DNA of 64,000 nucleotides from Pomphorhynchus laevis (GCA_012934845.2 WNNJ02001180.1:310001-374000); one strand, 5' to 3'; shown: positions 1 through 12,080, numbered from the stretch's first letter. Notes: a model not told the origin generated them from the sequence alone. Numbers and translations: made by a program.

Positions 1-480
1 TGGATTGTGACTTGACAACGGAATTGCCAGTTTCTTTGATAGGTATCATTTCCGACACTGTGTCCATATCCAGACCAGATATGATTCTACTAATTGTGAA
101 ATTTGATGTCATGTCACCCGGGAGTATAGGGCTGGTGTTTTTTGTATCTCTCAGGTTTCCAACATATGCATGATTAGACAAAATATCGTGACTTGGCATA
201 GTTTGACAATCTTCACTCGTTAGATCATTCGTCCGAGTCACATCTTTAAGTGCCTCAAAACTCCAACCGACGGAGTGATCATCGTTGGATTATTTGGGCG
301 TATTAGCAGCAAGTATGGTATCAGAATTATTAAATGTGATCCTTGAAATATTTCGCAATAAAATCGAAACGTCGCAATATCCACAAATAAATTTCCTATC
401 GGACATAGCCGATTGCTCAGACTCTAGAATTTAGAGGGTTGTTTAAGCATCATATCCCAAGGAGTCGCAACAAACTTGTT
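1..480 (-). mobile_element. CR1-like LINE, ORF1 N-terminal fragment
   Basis: On the minus strand a frame opens with Met at 407 and reads MSDRKFICGYCDVSILLRN. This resembles the start of ORF1 in the CR1-like copy at 46537-50060, which has LDRDFLCGFCLASLRKEL. Both carry a short CxxC zinc-ribbon-like motif. A Ser/Thr-rich frame continues towards base 1 and leaves the window, with frame changes on the way. Bases 408-480 would be its 5' leader. CR1-type ORF1 proteins bind the element RNA. This is a decayed fragment and its class is inferred by comparison within the window only. Confidence 0.5.
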
Positions 481-819
481 GGGATGAGTACTTCGGAGGA
501 TTTTTTGTCTGTCTCTTCTTTATTTTTCTGATCAGCAATTTACTTTATATCAAATTGTCGTGGTAGTGTAGGTTATCGTAGTAAGTTATCCAAAGGTTAA
601 AAATGTTCGCAAAGTTATCGTAAATAGTCGTAGTATCGTAGGTGGTAGATATCGTAAATTATCGTAGATATATTTATTGTAAGTATTTATAACAAAAATT
701 TTAACCAGTGATAAATTGTTTCATAATTTCAGGCTGTCATCATACGCCTATTCCAACCATGGATCATGCTTTATCTCAAATTAATACAAATATCAAGGAA
801 AAACGTAGCAGTTTTCGTT
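481..819. other. Intergenic; degenerate TATCGTAG repeats
   Basis: No gene is seen. Between about 555 and 675 the words TATCGTA, TCGTAG and GTCGTAG recur at irregular spacing, which looks like a decayed short tandem repeat. Confidence 0.35.
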
Positions 820-985
820 TATGATATAAAATACTTGAATTTCGTACTTAAATAGCTTTAGATCGGATCTCACTACTTCGTCTGGAAGACAATTCCATGA
901 TCTAATTGATCTGTGTAATAGTCTGGTAAGTCTTGAGCAATGACAATGTGATCATGTTTTTAGTGTCATGGAATTATTCCCGTGA
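820..985 (-). mobile_element. CR1-like LINE, C-terminal end of ORF2
   Basis: The minus strand encodes the typical CR1 C-terminal signature SIRSWNCLPDEVVRSDLKLF, preceded by a decayed HSLTLK-like stretch. This matches the RxWNxLP...FK module at the end of the other CR1 copies in the window, for example FAQRVVSVWNQLSDTTANS at 35818-36627. Only the last 50 or so codons survive. Confidence 0.55.
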
Positions 986-2574
986 GACTCTGTCCCTATA
1001 ATTCATTCGATATAATTTCAGATACAATTTGCAATATAATATCTAAAATTTTGATATATTAATAAATTTTAAAATTTTGTCCTGAACTGGATCTTTATTG
1101 CAGAATATAGATGAATTTTGCAGAATATTCAAGTACACAAAAATTTAGGACACATGTTTATAAAATTCTTAATTGTTTTATAATAGTAATTTCAAAATCA
1201 AATATTGCTTTCAGTTGATCAAATCGATTTTATAAGTTGCTCTTAATAAATTACCGATATTTAGCACTGAATTATCTAACCTACATCTTTTAATGTGTAA
1301 ATAAGTTAATTCACTAACACATCTGAATTGAATTATCCATTAAATAAAGATATTTTCTTTTAATAAATAATTTTTAAGATTATATCTTTATTCTAGAAGA
1401 CACATATCTCAATTGAATATAATTGAATATTGAGTTTCAGAAAATACATTATGCAGCCATATGATTTTTAAATATTTTAAATTGAAACATTTAAGTTTGT
1501 TTTGGAAAAAGAATTTTCCAAAACATGAAGAGTTTTAATATGAATTTATCACTGACGAATTTACCTCAATTGTGTAAATTAATTTTCGCAAATATCAGCT
1601 TTATAATTAAAAATATATTTTAAAATATTTTTTATTTTTTTAACTATTACAAAATAAAATAATAAAAAATAATAATATTTTATTATTTCAGATAAATAGA
1701 ATTTAAAATAATAAATTGTAGAAAGAGCAAAGAGTAACGACTATTTATTTTTCGTCACTATATAAAAATGTAGATAATAAAAAGCTTATTTTTAAGAGTT
1801 TAATGTTGACCATGTCGACCACTTTAATTCATGGGAATGTTACCGAAAGATATTGTTACATTTGTTACATTATTTTGTAATTGTTATATGCTAATGTATC
1901 GCTATCGTTACAGAGGCAAATTCGAAGGTTATTTACGGCCAAAATAGTTTGGTACTGAATATGTCAATCAAATATCTGGATAATCTAGATAAAAATTCTA
2001 TAATGAATACTGACTTGCAAATTAATAACAATACAAATATCGTATTAAAGTGACTACCGTGGAATTATCCACTAACAAATTCAATAAAAGTTCGGTGGAT
2101 ACAAAGAACTTGAAAATTGTGATTCTTCATAGTATACAATGTAACGCATTCATTGAGCACTTCATCTTTAAAAGGACATCTTCAAAATGTAATCCGCCAT
2201 CCATTTATAAGTATGCTCATGGATCGGCGAAATTGTTCTATAGTGATACCGAATTAAAATGGAGATTAAAATTGTGGATTTATTCGAGTAGCTCGCAAAC
2301 ATGGGCATTTATTTTTCTATTTTCACATTCTTTACACTTTATTAATCCGATAAAGAGCAGAAATGCTGTATTGTAATAATAAATAATACCAAAATCTAAA
2401 ACTTTATAAAAGGTACACTATTATATGGACTTTTTTATGTACATTTTATATATACCTTTTTGCACCCGTTGAAAAAAAGAGACTACAATTTTTAATTTTT
2501 AAAAATAAAATTAAAACTTATGTGATTTCACAAATATGATAATTAACACATGCGATAATATTGATGATAGAGAG
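986..2574. other. AT-rich intergenic sequence
   Basis: Very AT-rich sequence with no recognisable gene. A 108-codon plus-strand frame at 2050-2376 has no recognised domain and a composition like its surroundings, so I do not call it as a gene. The sequence TATACCTTTTTGCACCCG near 2450 hints at a degraded insertion, but no family could be assigned. Confidence 0.5.
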
Positions 2575-5500
2575 AGCGGAGGTGTTTGAATGTGATAAAG
2601 GAGGGAGCGCGGCGGACATCGAGAGGGAGTTGATTCCAGGCAAGTGGGGCGGCGACGAGGAAGGATCGGAGACAGTAGTTGTTAGAGTAATTGGGAACGT
2701 GGAGTAAAAGAGAATGACGGGAGCGCAGTGATAGAGAGGTAGGGCGAGTGTCGTCTAAGAAAGGAAGGTTGATGAACGATGGGGAGCCGACAGCGATAAG
2801 ACGAAAAGTTACGAGAAGAAGGCGGAGTTTGATGCGGATGTAGATGGGGGCCAGGAGAGTTGGGCAAGATATGTGGATGTGTGGTCGAAGCGATGGAGAC
2901 GAACGATCACTCTAACGGCGGAGTTGATTATTCGTTGTAGGTATAGGATGATGGATTTTGGAGAATTGGCCAAAAGGTTGAGGCAGTAATCGATTTTAGG
3001 GAAGAGAATTTGCGAAAAGGCTGATGCAGTAATAGATGAGGCAAAAGATACAGTGGGAGGGGATATGCTTGGTTTACGGGAGAGGATCCACATTATTTTA
3101 GACTTGCCGGGGTTTAGAAGGAGATGGAGATTGGAGAGACGTTTGTAGATAGAACAAAGACAGCTGGAGGCAGAATTGACGATATCGTGTATGCGATGTG
3201 CGGGTGCATGAGCATAGATGAGGATGTCATCGGCGTATTGCATGACGTTAAATGAGCAAGGTTTGATAAACAAAGAGAGATCGCCAAGCAGAAGAGAGAA
3301 AAGCAGGGGACCTAGGACTGAACCTTGTGGGACCCCGGCAAAATAATAGGAATGTGATGGGAGGATGATGAATTAGAACAGACGCGAAATGAACGGTCGG
3401 ATAGATATAAAGCAAATCATGCTACGGAGGAAGAAGAAAAGCCGTAATCATAGCGAAGGCGAGAAAGGAGAACGGAGTGGTCGACAATGCCGAAGGCTGA
3501 GGAGAGGTCGAGGGAGATGAGAACACTATATAGAGCTTTGTCTCGAGAAATGAGTAAGTCGTTGTGAACTTTCATGCAGGCAATTTCTGTGGAGGGATTA
3601 GAGCGGAAAGCGGATTGGATGAGGAGAGAGAAGCGTTGATCTTTATTAATATGAGGCGTTCTAAGAGCTTAGAAAGTGTAGGGAGTAGTGAAATGGGGCG
3701 ATAGCTAGAAGGAAGGGAGAGGTCGAGCGACTGTTCCTTAAGGAGGTGACTATCGATTGCGGATTTCCAGTGTGAAGGTAATATACAACTGCGGTTGGAC
3801 GAGTTAAACAAGGTTGTGAGAAAAGGGGATATCGATGAGCATATGGATTTAAGTATGTGGGTAGGCAGGTGATCGGTAGGTGAGGTTTTGTTGGGTAAGG
3901 ACATGATGACTGATGAGACTTCGGGGGGTGAGATATGGATAAGATGAAAGAGTTCCGGAAGGATGAAGCTAGGCGGGGCAGAGTGAGATAGCATGGAGAC
4001 CTATGTGTGGGAGAGCAACGTGGATACTTAGGTCTGGAGAAATGACGAATAATCATGGGGATTGATGTTGCAAGGCGAAGAGGAGCAAGCAAGGATTTAG
4101 TTAAAAGTATGCCAGAGAGTCTTAGAGTTAAATGAAGTGATGATTTTATGCTGCCAAAAGGAGTTGCATTTGGTACGTAGTAGATTGAGATGAGACCGGT
4201 GATGAGCAAGATAGGAATCACGTAAAGACGCAGTGATCGAGCGGAAATCACTTCTTAGAGCGGTGATAGACTCGAAAAGCATGGCGGAGTCGACGCTTCG
4301 AGAGTAGGCGTTGGATGTCAAACCATGGGCCACGGTGCAAGTGACGGTGTGGGTGAGACTTGAAGGGCAAGAGAAGATCGAGAGTGGATGTGAGTTCAGA
4401 GCCGAAAAGAAAGGCGAGATCGTGAGGAGATGAATATGTTATTGTGGGATAGGATAGAGACTATTTGAGTAAGGCAGAGCGGAAAAGGGAGATGTCAAGA
4501 TTTCTCCAAGGGCGACGTAGGATTGTAGGTGTGTGTGGAGGGGTGTGGTTGTGAGTGAGATCAAGGGTGACGAGAAAGTGATTGGATAGACCAGAATCGA
4601 AAATGGACAGTGATGTGTAGGTAACAAAATGATCGGGAACAGCGATGATGTCGAGTGCCCCACCAAGGATATGTGTGGGGCAGTGGAGGTGGGTTTGTAG
4701 TTTTAGTAGGATAGAATGTTGATGAACTGGATGGCTCGGTGGAAGAGGGGCAGTCGACGCGGATGTTAAAGTCGCCAAGAACGATTGAAGGGATTGAGGA
4801 CAAAGAACAGTGGGACAGAAGGTCAGCGAGTTCGGTAAAAAAGGAGGTAGGAGCTGATGAACCAGCACGGTATACAATGGCGACATCTAGAGTGGTCGGG
4901 TTAGAAGAACGACAAGTGAGCCATTCAAAATAGCAAGGACTGAAAGAGGAAGTGATTTTGTGAATAGACGCGGGTTGACGGGCGAATGCGACAATGCCGC
5001 CATGATTAGAGAATTTAGAAGGAGATTTGCTGAGGGGGCGAGCGGATTTGACTTGTGAGCAACCGGCGGATGAAGAGGTCGTCAGAATCGGAGTGCCAGG
5101 ATTCGGTGAGGCAGAAGAGATCGATGGATTGCTTGGTGAATAGATTGAGGATGGGATCGGATTTATTGAGAATATATCTAGTGTTGAGGAGGCCGAGGCG
5201 AAAATCGTGTGTGGTATTGCTAGGGGCTAATGGAGAAGACATATAGGGGAGATGGAGCGCCATCGAATTATTTGGCGGGTGTAGACAACTCTAAAATTTC
5301 AGTCGATGTTTCGGATAGAGAGAGATGTTTCGTCGTATTCCTCATGACGGCGTTTTGCGATGCCGGCAGATGAGAGTCGAGCGATTTCGGAGGGGGTGCG
5401 ATCGGGGAAAATGCGAGTGGCTGAAGAGGACATGAATTTGAATCGTTGGGAGAAGACATAAGAAGCGTGAGAGCAATACTGTAAGCAATTTTTAGGAGAG

Positions 5501-5920
5501 GGGGCTGGGAAGGATTAGATTGAGAAGATTTGTTTAGGCGGATGAATGCGACAGGAGAGATACTGTTGAAAAAGATGGTTTATCCGCGGTTACAAGAGAC
5601 GAGAGGGCGGATCTGAATGCGGAAACATCGTGGTCGAGACGTGCTTGTGGAGATAAAGAGGTGGAAGGAGTGATATTAGTGACGATGACGCAGCGATCGC
5701 GAGGAGGAAAGCGTTTCCGTAAAGGAGGACGAGTAACGTGAGTTAATGAGATCACGATATGAGAGCTGGGAGTTGAGGATATCAAGAGAGTAGGTTTGAC
5801 AGTGGAAGACAAAGAGGATTTAGATAATATAGTGGGTGGTGAGCGATGTGAGAAAAGGTTATGAGTGGAACGATTGTGGAGGTTGGTGAGGTGATTTTAA
5901 TTGAGAAATGTGGGTTATAA
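2575..5920 (-). mobile_element. L2/CR1-superclade LINE (subfamily A), ORF1 C-terminus plus ORF2
   Basis: Read on the minus strand, this holds an ORF1 C-terminal region (5812-5270; PPLRKRFPPRDRCVIVTNI, then a RRM-like stretch). ORF2 follows with an APE-type endonuclease (5263-4460; FRLGLLNTRYILNK, LTESWHSDSDD, VLGDFNIRVDCPS). Next come the reverse transcriptase (4000-3170; SSYRPISLLPTLSKLLERL, MQYADDILIYAHAP) and a C-terminal LPLQRIINSAVRVIVRLHR module. Many stops and frame changes break the frames. The 3' hairpin tail found in other copies is missing, so the copy is cut at both ends. The joint between ORF1 and ORF2 has CGATG where the copy at 58434 has TGATG, so the ORF1 stop is lost here. 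The 3.3-kb length is close to full for ORF2 but lacks the ORF1 N-terminus. Confidence 0.85.
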
Positions 5921-6450
5921 AATAGAGTAATTGGTAACGTGGAGTAAAAGAGAATGACGGAAACGCACCGATAAAGAGGTGGGGCGAGTGTCGTCTAAGA
6001 AATTGAGGTTGATGAACGATATGGAGCTGATAGCAATGAGACGAAAAGTGACGAGAAGAAGGTTGAGTTGGATGCGATTGTGGATGGATGGTTAGGGGGA
6101 GTTGGGCAAGATGTGTGGATATGTGTTCGAAGCGACGGATACGTAGTAGCACTTGAACGGCTAAGTTTATGATGTGTTGTAGAGGTATGATGATGGATTT
6201 TAGAGAATTGGCGAAAAGGCTGAGGCAGTAATCGATTTTAGGATAGAGAATCGATATAAGAAGAGACATACAGGAACGGAGGTCAATAAGGGGGCGGATA
6301 CGACGGATGTTACAGTGAATTAAGTAAGACGAGCGGGCCTTGTCGGGGACTAAGGGTTTAAGGGAAAGGTGATCATCAAAATGGAATCCTAAGAAAGTGA
6401 GATTGTGGACTATGGGGACGATTGATGAGGCAAAATATACAGGGTTAAAC
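5921..6450 (-). mobile_element. L2/CR1-superclade LINE fragment (RT C-terminal region)
   Basis: The minus strand encodes ILYPKIDYCLSLFANSLKSI followed by LPLQ-like, LRIRRFEHISTHLAQLP and FLRRHSPHLF stretches. This is the same C-terminal module as in the neighbouring copy, so it is a second, separate fragment rather than a continuation. It abuts the 5' end of the 2575-5920 copy head to tail in the same orientation. It starts at 6450 within the strand that precedes FLGFHFDDHLS and ends inside the last domain near 5921, with no tail. Confidence 0.75.
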
Positions 6451-6835
6451 TCGATTCGTACATTTTTAAATTCGAAGTCAATTTTTTAGACAGCAACATC
6501 TTCATAGTTCAACACTAATCCATTTATCATACTTTTTAATTCAAAGCCTTCCAAAGTTGTTGATTACTTAAGCTTTTTGTTTTCACTAAGATAACAAGCT
6601 TTATTTCTCCATTTGACATGGATACATACTTTCATCTTACTGTGGTCATTGGTGCATTCTCATGCATTTTCAGACTTCTCCAAAAATCAACTATTGCTTC
6701 AGCAGATTGTACTATTATTTTACTTGCACGATGTACGATCATTTTACTATAAACCTGTCAATATTGACCCGATATTTCATAACGATCACACTGTTGCCAC
6801 ATGAGTTTTCATCTGATCACGATCATACCGTCTTT
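6451..6835. other. Intergenic sequence, no gene seen
   Basis: Ordinary mixed sequence with no recognised domain in any frame. A 63-codon plus-strand frame at 6613-6804 shows no family features. Confidence 0.4.
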
Positions 6836-7070
6836 TAAGTATAATTTTTTAAAGAATTATTGGAGCTGAATCAAAGAAAAAAGGATACTTTTATTCGATA
6901 TTTCGCTAACTTCTGTTAGCATCTTCAGAAAATTAGAATTGTAATTTTTTCGAAGATGCTAACAGAAGTGAGCGAAATATCAAATAATTTTTTTCTTTGA
7001 AATGGAGGTTGATGATCCATTTATCAATAAATGGATCATTATCAACTATTTAGAATAGCATTTTTATTAT
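6836..7070 (-). repeat. Foldback element with Penelope-like stem motif (copy 1)
   Basis: Two arms of about 60 bp lie in inverted orientation. One holds GATATTTCGCTAACTTCTGT and the other its near-complement ending GCGAAATATC. Each arm reads CTGAAGATGCTAAC, a short loop, GTTAGC and GAAA on one strand, a stem-loop like the ends of Penelope-like retroelements. On the right is a smaller hairpin built from TTGATGATCC and GGATCATTATCAAC. That hairpin also flanks the copies at 42816-43007 and 50353-50600 in the opposite orientation, so it belongs to the element. Confidence 0.6.
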
Positions 7071-7559
7071 CACTTCTGACTAATTTCATGTTATTATAAT
7101 AAGTTTTAATAAACATGCCTGTTTATCGCAAAGACCATCGGTGCATATCTAATTGACTAATTTGAAATGTATCGATTGAAGATTTTAGAATTTTTAAATA
7201 TTAAATTATTAATTTTATATTATTAATTAATGTAGGCATTATTTTGACCCTTTCGTTGAAAAGTAGCTCCTTACTGTATATAACACACCGATGCTGTAAA
7301 ATATAAATTATTCAAAACTTTTTACATTAAAATTGATAAAATTTCACAAATGTTTGAATATTTTGACATTTTCTTTAAAATATTCACATTTAAATTAATT
7401 AATCAATGTAACATATGTTATTCGGGGACCATTAAAGATTGTTCGTTTTAAATTTTCATTCGATTGCCTTACAATTGACCACCGATGTAATCACTAGTTG
7501 GGTAGGTAGGTAGCGGGGATATATTAAAGTTTTGTATAAATATCGATTTAGCAGATTAC
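7071..7559. other. AT-rich intergenic sequence with a dispersed 120-bp unit
   Basis: No gene. Bases about 7366-7486 are a diverged copy of the 121-bp unit that is tandemly duplicated at 8301-8542; they share the words ATATTCACATTTAAATTAAT and GGACCATTAAAGATTG. Confidence 0.5.
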
Positions 7560-7790
7560 TGAAAATATTTAGATTCGAAGAAAGGAATAAACATGTGGAA
7601 TTCGCTGTCTGATGAAGTCGTTGCTGCTCCATGCTTGGCCACGTTTAAATCACGATGCTACAAATAGATACGTGAACAATGCTGCCATTCAGCAGCTCTA
7701 CTAAACTATCCTATTAGCTACTATCCGTTGAATGACTATTTTCTTTTTGTTTTTTTTTTGTTTTCTGACATTACCTTAAATAAAAAAAGA
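7560..7790 (+). mobile_element. CR1-like LINE 3' end (family D), interrupted
   Basis: The plus strand reads MWNSLSDEVVAAPCLATFKS, the CR1 C-terminal signature. It is followed by a T-rich 3' UTR that resembles 8740-8865. The matching remainder (TTTTGGCTTTGGCATG followed by AATAAATAAA) appears at 8258-8297, beyond an inserted minus-strand L2 copy. Confidence 0.6.
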
Positions 7791-8257
7791 TTTATTTTTA
7801 CGTGGCAAATGCGTGCCAGCGCACGCTTACATGACCTCAACAAAACAAAAATGTAAATCATGTATCGAGGTAGGAACGGAGGAGGTATTCGAATGTGATA
7901 AAGGAGAGAGCGCTGCGAACGTCGAGAGGAAGCTGATTCTAGGCGAGTGAGGCGGCAACGAGGAAGGATCGGGGACAGTAGTTGTTGGAGTAATTGGGAA
8001 CGTGGAGTAAAAGAGAATGACGGAAACGCAGCGATAGCTAGGTGGGGCGAGTGTCGTCTAAGAAAGGAAGGTTGATGAACGATGGGGAGCCGACAGCGAT
8101 GAGACGAAAAGTTACGAGAAGAAGGAGGAATTTGATGCTGATGTGGATGGTGGGCCAGGAGAGTTTGGGCAAGATATGTGGGTGTGGTCGAAGCGACGGA
8201 GACGAAAGAGCACTCGAACGACGGAGTTGATTATTCGTTGTAGGGATAGGATGATGA
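7791..8257 (-). mobile_element. L2/CR1-superclade LINE 3' fragment (subfamily A), nested in CR1-D
   Basis: The minus strand carries the C-terminal ORF2 module, including IKFLLLLVTFRLIAVGSPSF and INLPFLDDTRPT. The complete 3' stem-loop tail follows at 7800-7835, where GTGGCAAATGCGTGCCAGCG is its complement, ending in an A/T-rich tail at 7783-7798. The copy is strongly 5'-truncated (about 0.47 kb), as usual for target-primed insertion. It splits the CR1-D 3' end, whose two halves lie on either side. I could not find a convincing target-site duplication. Confidence 0.8.
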
Positions 8258-8297
8258 ATAACATTTTGGCTTTGGCATGTATTTGAATAAATAAATT
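8258..8297 (+). mobile_element. CR1-D 3' UTR remainder
   Basis: TTTTGGCTTTGGCATG plus an AATAAATAAA tail matches the 3' UTR at 8815-8850. It is the distal part of the interrupted copy that begins at 7560. Confidence 0.55.
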
Positions 8298-8300
8298 TAT

Positions 8301-8542
8301 CCTTTAACATTTTCGTTAAAATATTCACATTTAAATTAATTAATTAATGTAAGATATGTTATTCGTGGACCATTAAAGATTGTGCGTTTTAAATTTTCAT
8401 TCAATTGCCTTTAACATTTATCCTTTAACATTTTCGTTAAAATATTCACATTTAAATTAATTAATTAATGTAAGATATGTTATTCGTGGACCATTAAAGA
8501 TTGTGCGTTTTAAATTTTCATTCAATTGCCTTACAATTGACC
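8301..8542 (+). repeat. Tandem duplication, two 121-bp units
   Basis: Units at 8301-8421 and 8422-8542 are almost identical over CCTTTAACATTTTCGTTAAA and onwards. A third, more diverged copy lies at about 7366-7486. The tandem pair is therefore a young local duplication of an older sequence. Confidence 0.85.
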
Positions 8543-8739
8543 TTCACTTAATGTGATTACAACATTGATTATAAAATAAATTAATTCTGTTTGATTTTGA
8601 ATTAGCAAATTGCAATAATTAAGTCACTTATGAGTATTTGTAAAGCTCCCAATGATCAGTATGGTGAGTGTGAACACAATGTAAAAATTCACGTTTGCTT
8701 TCCATGAAGATAGTCGTGATACGGTTATCCTAAATAGTC

Positions 8740-8865
8740 ATTTCCAAATGACTGTTTATAATGACTATTTGACTATTTCTTTTTGTTTTTCTTTTTTTGA
8801 CTCTGCCTGAATAGCCTTTTGGCTTTGGCATGTATTTGAATAAATAAAAAATAAAATAATTTATC
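8740..8865 (+). mobile_element. CR1-D tail-only copy
   Basis: It contains the T-rich 3' UTR and the end CTGAATAGCCTTTTGGCTTT followed by AATAAATAAAAAATAAAA. No coding part is attached, so this is either an ultra-short 5'-truncated insertion or the relic of one. Confidence 0.5.
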
Positions 8866-11800
8866 CTGATGTACAATTTATCCTGATGATAACAGTTGAT
8901 TATCGGAAATTTGATATTTAAATAGCATATTTTTTTTGCTTCACTCTATCCACTAATTAATAACAGAATTCAATGAGTGAACAGTCTATTTATAATATAA
9001 TCACATTTTATAAATTATTTAGAATGTCAAAATTCGAATATGATTTGTACAATATAAAACCATTATGCATTTGATTTTGATAGCGTTTTAATGAAAGCGT
9101 TAAAATACCTACGTATTTTAAGCAAAATATTTTAGATTGAGTTTTTCACTTACATATGTGCAAAAAGTATCGACAGTAAAAGCCTGTAAAACGTATCTCG
9201 ATGTTTTGCAGTTTGTTTGACTTGCAATGCGGATAAGGAAGTTACAAGTCGAATGACTGTTACTTGCTGGTTAAAAGTTTGCGAGCGCTTTAAAAAAATA
9301 TATTTTCTAAAAATAAAAAATATCAGTTTTATATAATTAAGAATTAAATGTAGAAAAGGAGAAAGAGCGTAAATGAAAAGGTATTGAGTGGAATTGATGC
9401 TGAATAAAATAGGCTGATTAAAATAGCAACAAATATGCTAATGGTAGACTTACACTTAGAATATGACATCGGTAAAACGACCTCTGTCAGAAGTCTCAAG
9501 CTATGTATCGGTAGGCATTAATTTTTTGTGATATTTCGTATTTTTTTAATTTACTATAAAAACTGAACCAATTTTTTAAAGTACAATTAAATGTAAATTC
9601 TATATTCTGTGTTAGAATAAGAAATCACACTAAATAATCAAATTTTATAAGAGGAAATACATTTCATGTATTTAACCCCTGCGTATCTTGGATTGAGGAA
9701 TAGGGCCGAAACCTGATAACATAGCAGGTCCTCCTTATGAACGCTAATCTTAATTCTTTGCTTATTAACAAATCTATAAAAATACTGGGTTATAAAAATT
9801 CTTTTTAAGATTACAATATTTTCATTTTTTTAAATTTATAGCACAAAATATCCAGCCTCTGTTAAGTGTTCTGAATTTCAGTAATAGACTGACGATGATC
9901 TTTTTATATTTCTCTGTAGCAATAAATGCGTTTTTATTTTGATAAAAATAATATATATATAAACTGTGTATGTAAATTATCAGTATTAAACAATTGTTCG
10001 TTACCAGGCTAGGATCTTATTTTCAGGATTTCTAGATTCAAAAGATCTCAAAAGTTCAAGATATTTTAAATAAATAATTCCATTATCCGCTTTCCATGCT
10101 CGTTAGCTAATATAATAAGAACCAAGATAAATAATGATATTGTTACAATAATATATATTTAATATTTGTAATTTGTAAAAGGAGATTATTATTTATGCTG
10201 GCTCTCTCTATATATCATTTAAGCATTACCTTGCATTGGGAGTCTTAAAAAAGAACCTCAAAAACATTCATAACAACGTAATCAATTTCCTTGTATCACA
10301 TAGAAAAGGACGCAAGTATGTAATAAATTATCTTGCTATATTTTACATTTTTATATCACAAGGTATGATTTAGAGGATTTTTAAAAGACAAATGTGACTG
10401 TGTCACTTAAAAATATATTAAATTCTGAAATTGTTGATGCACTTTTTTTAATCAAAATTGCCCATAAGATGAGAAAACTGTAACGCAGTGAAAAATTTTT
10501 CTAGGTGTAGGTCCAGGCATACGCGAAATCGAAGATATTAAATTGCTTGTTAAAAAGGTAATCTAAGACGCAAAGGAAATTTTGTATTTATTGTTTTCCA
10601 TATGATGTAAGTAAGTTTATAACTGATAGACTTGAAATGTCTAGTGAAGAAAGAAAACAGGAAAAACACGATCGAATTTTCGTTAGCGAAATCAACTTGA
10701 ACTGCGAAGTAAAATGTTCATTGTTTAAGCGAAGATTTCGCATATTTTATAAAAAAATACTGATCAAGAAGTCTTGTATGGAAATCAAAGTAAATTTGAC
10801 TAATTTGACGGTAGTGGGAGTGTCCAGATATGGTCGCAATTGTTGAATGCACATAAAATCAAGACTGAACTTTGTTTCTAATGAATGAAATAAATGACAA
10901 ATGTGAATTGAAACATCAAGATTTGTCATTGACTTCGACGACTTGAGTAGAGTCAAACAATGGGATCATGAATTTTACAAAAGACAAACGAGATTTTATG
11001 CCCATAAGATTTGATTAAATCTTATTTAACTAGACACTACAATTCAAATGATTGTAATTCAGGTAGTCATTAGGGTGTTTTTCAAGGTGGTTTAAGGAAT
11101 AATTAAAACCACCTTGTTTTTCAAGGTGGTTTTATGGTGAAATGTAATATGGAAACCGTAAAAATAATCAACGGATAAAGGATTATATAATTTTGAGGTA
11201 TGCTGTGGGTTTTAAATAGAGGAGAGTGTAATTATATTCAACACTGAAGAGCGTATAATTTAGATAAGAATTTCGAAGTGAATAATGAAGTCATTTTTAA
11301 TACCTTAATAGCAAATGATGTGTCATTTCTTGATATTTGTTGATACTATAGAGATAAGATTGTGTATTAAAACATGGGACTTTTCGATTTTCCATCATAT
11401 TTTCACAATAATACCAACGTACCTGAACCGTAAATATCGCAATGTATTTTTTAATACCAACGTCGTACCATAATAACACTCGCCCAAATTGATTATTCGA
11501 ATTTTGATTAAATTTAATTTTAAATTTAAATTTAATTTTAAAATGGCCTGGTGACTGATTTATCCACGTGTAATCTAATCTAGATGAGTGAAAATAAACC
11601 TTCTGATGTATCGCGTGAGTTTCTTATTACTTTTACTTCGTTGACTAATTAGAAAAGAATTTAAATTTCATTGAAAATCAGCGTTTGAACAAGGTACTCT
11701 ACGAACTGGATAAGGTCCTTAGGATGTTTAGTATAATAACCGTCTGATTAAAAATACACCGACATGCTCAAATCAATATTACATTATACTTGTCGAATAA

Positions 11801-12060
11801 CAATATTGATTAGTGCCACACATGCATTGAAGCAAAAATATATTTTTATTTTTATTTTTGGAGACGAAAGAATTCAAACGCAAAAATGCGCATTTGCCTG
11901 TGCATTGTAATAAGGTAGGAGATAAGATATTATTTTTTGTTAAATGCACTTTTAATGTAATTATTATGTATATATAATGTATCCCTAGTGGGTGTAATAA
12001 ATGTAACGTCATGTAATTATCTCAGAATTAGGCGGTTTGGACTTTGAATCAATTCTGCCC
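8866..12060. other. Long AT-rich intergenic region
   Basis: No gene is recognised in about 3.2 kb. Small frames at 10637-10846 and 11779-12012 have no domain features. A short direct/inverted repeat cluster at 11077-11134 is listed separately. An AT-palindromic run sits at 11505-11545. Confidence 0.5.
11077..11134. repeat. Short inverted/direct repeat, AAGGTGGTTT x3
   Basis: TTTTTCAAGGTGGTTT, its inverse AAAACCACCTTG and again TTTTTCAAGGTGGTTTTA follow each other within 58 bp. One hairpin can form between the middle copy and either neighbour. Confidence 0.8.
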
Positions 12061-12072
12061 TAGTATGAAGCC

Positions 12073-12080
12073 TATATAAA
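12073..12080 (+). promoter_or_regulatory. Candidate TATA box of the H3.3-like gene
   Basis: TATATAAA lies about 215 bp upstream of the start codon in otherwise moderately AT-rich sequence, with GC-richer sequence (GCGGCCGAATCACC) about 30 bp downstream where transcription would begin. An own promoter would argue against a recent processed copy. In this base composition a TATA-like word is weak evidence. Confidence 0.35.

Noticed and set aside
2050-2376. 108-codon plus-strand frame
   Set aside because: No domain, no supporting signals and a composition like the surrounding AT-rich intergenic DNA.
4739-5246. Plus-strand frames at 4739-4933 and 5055-5246
   Set aside because: Antisense shadows of the minus-strand L2 ORF2.
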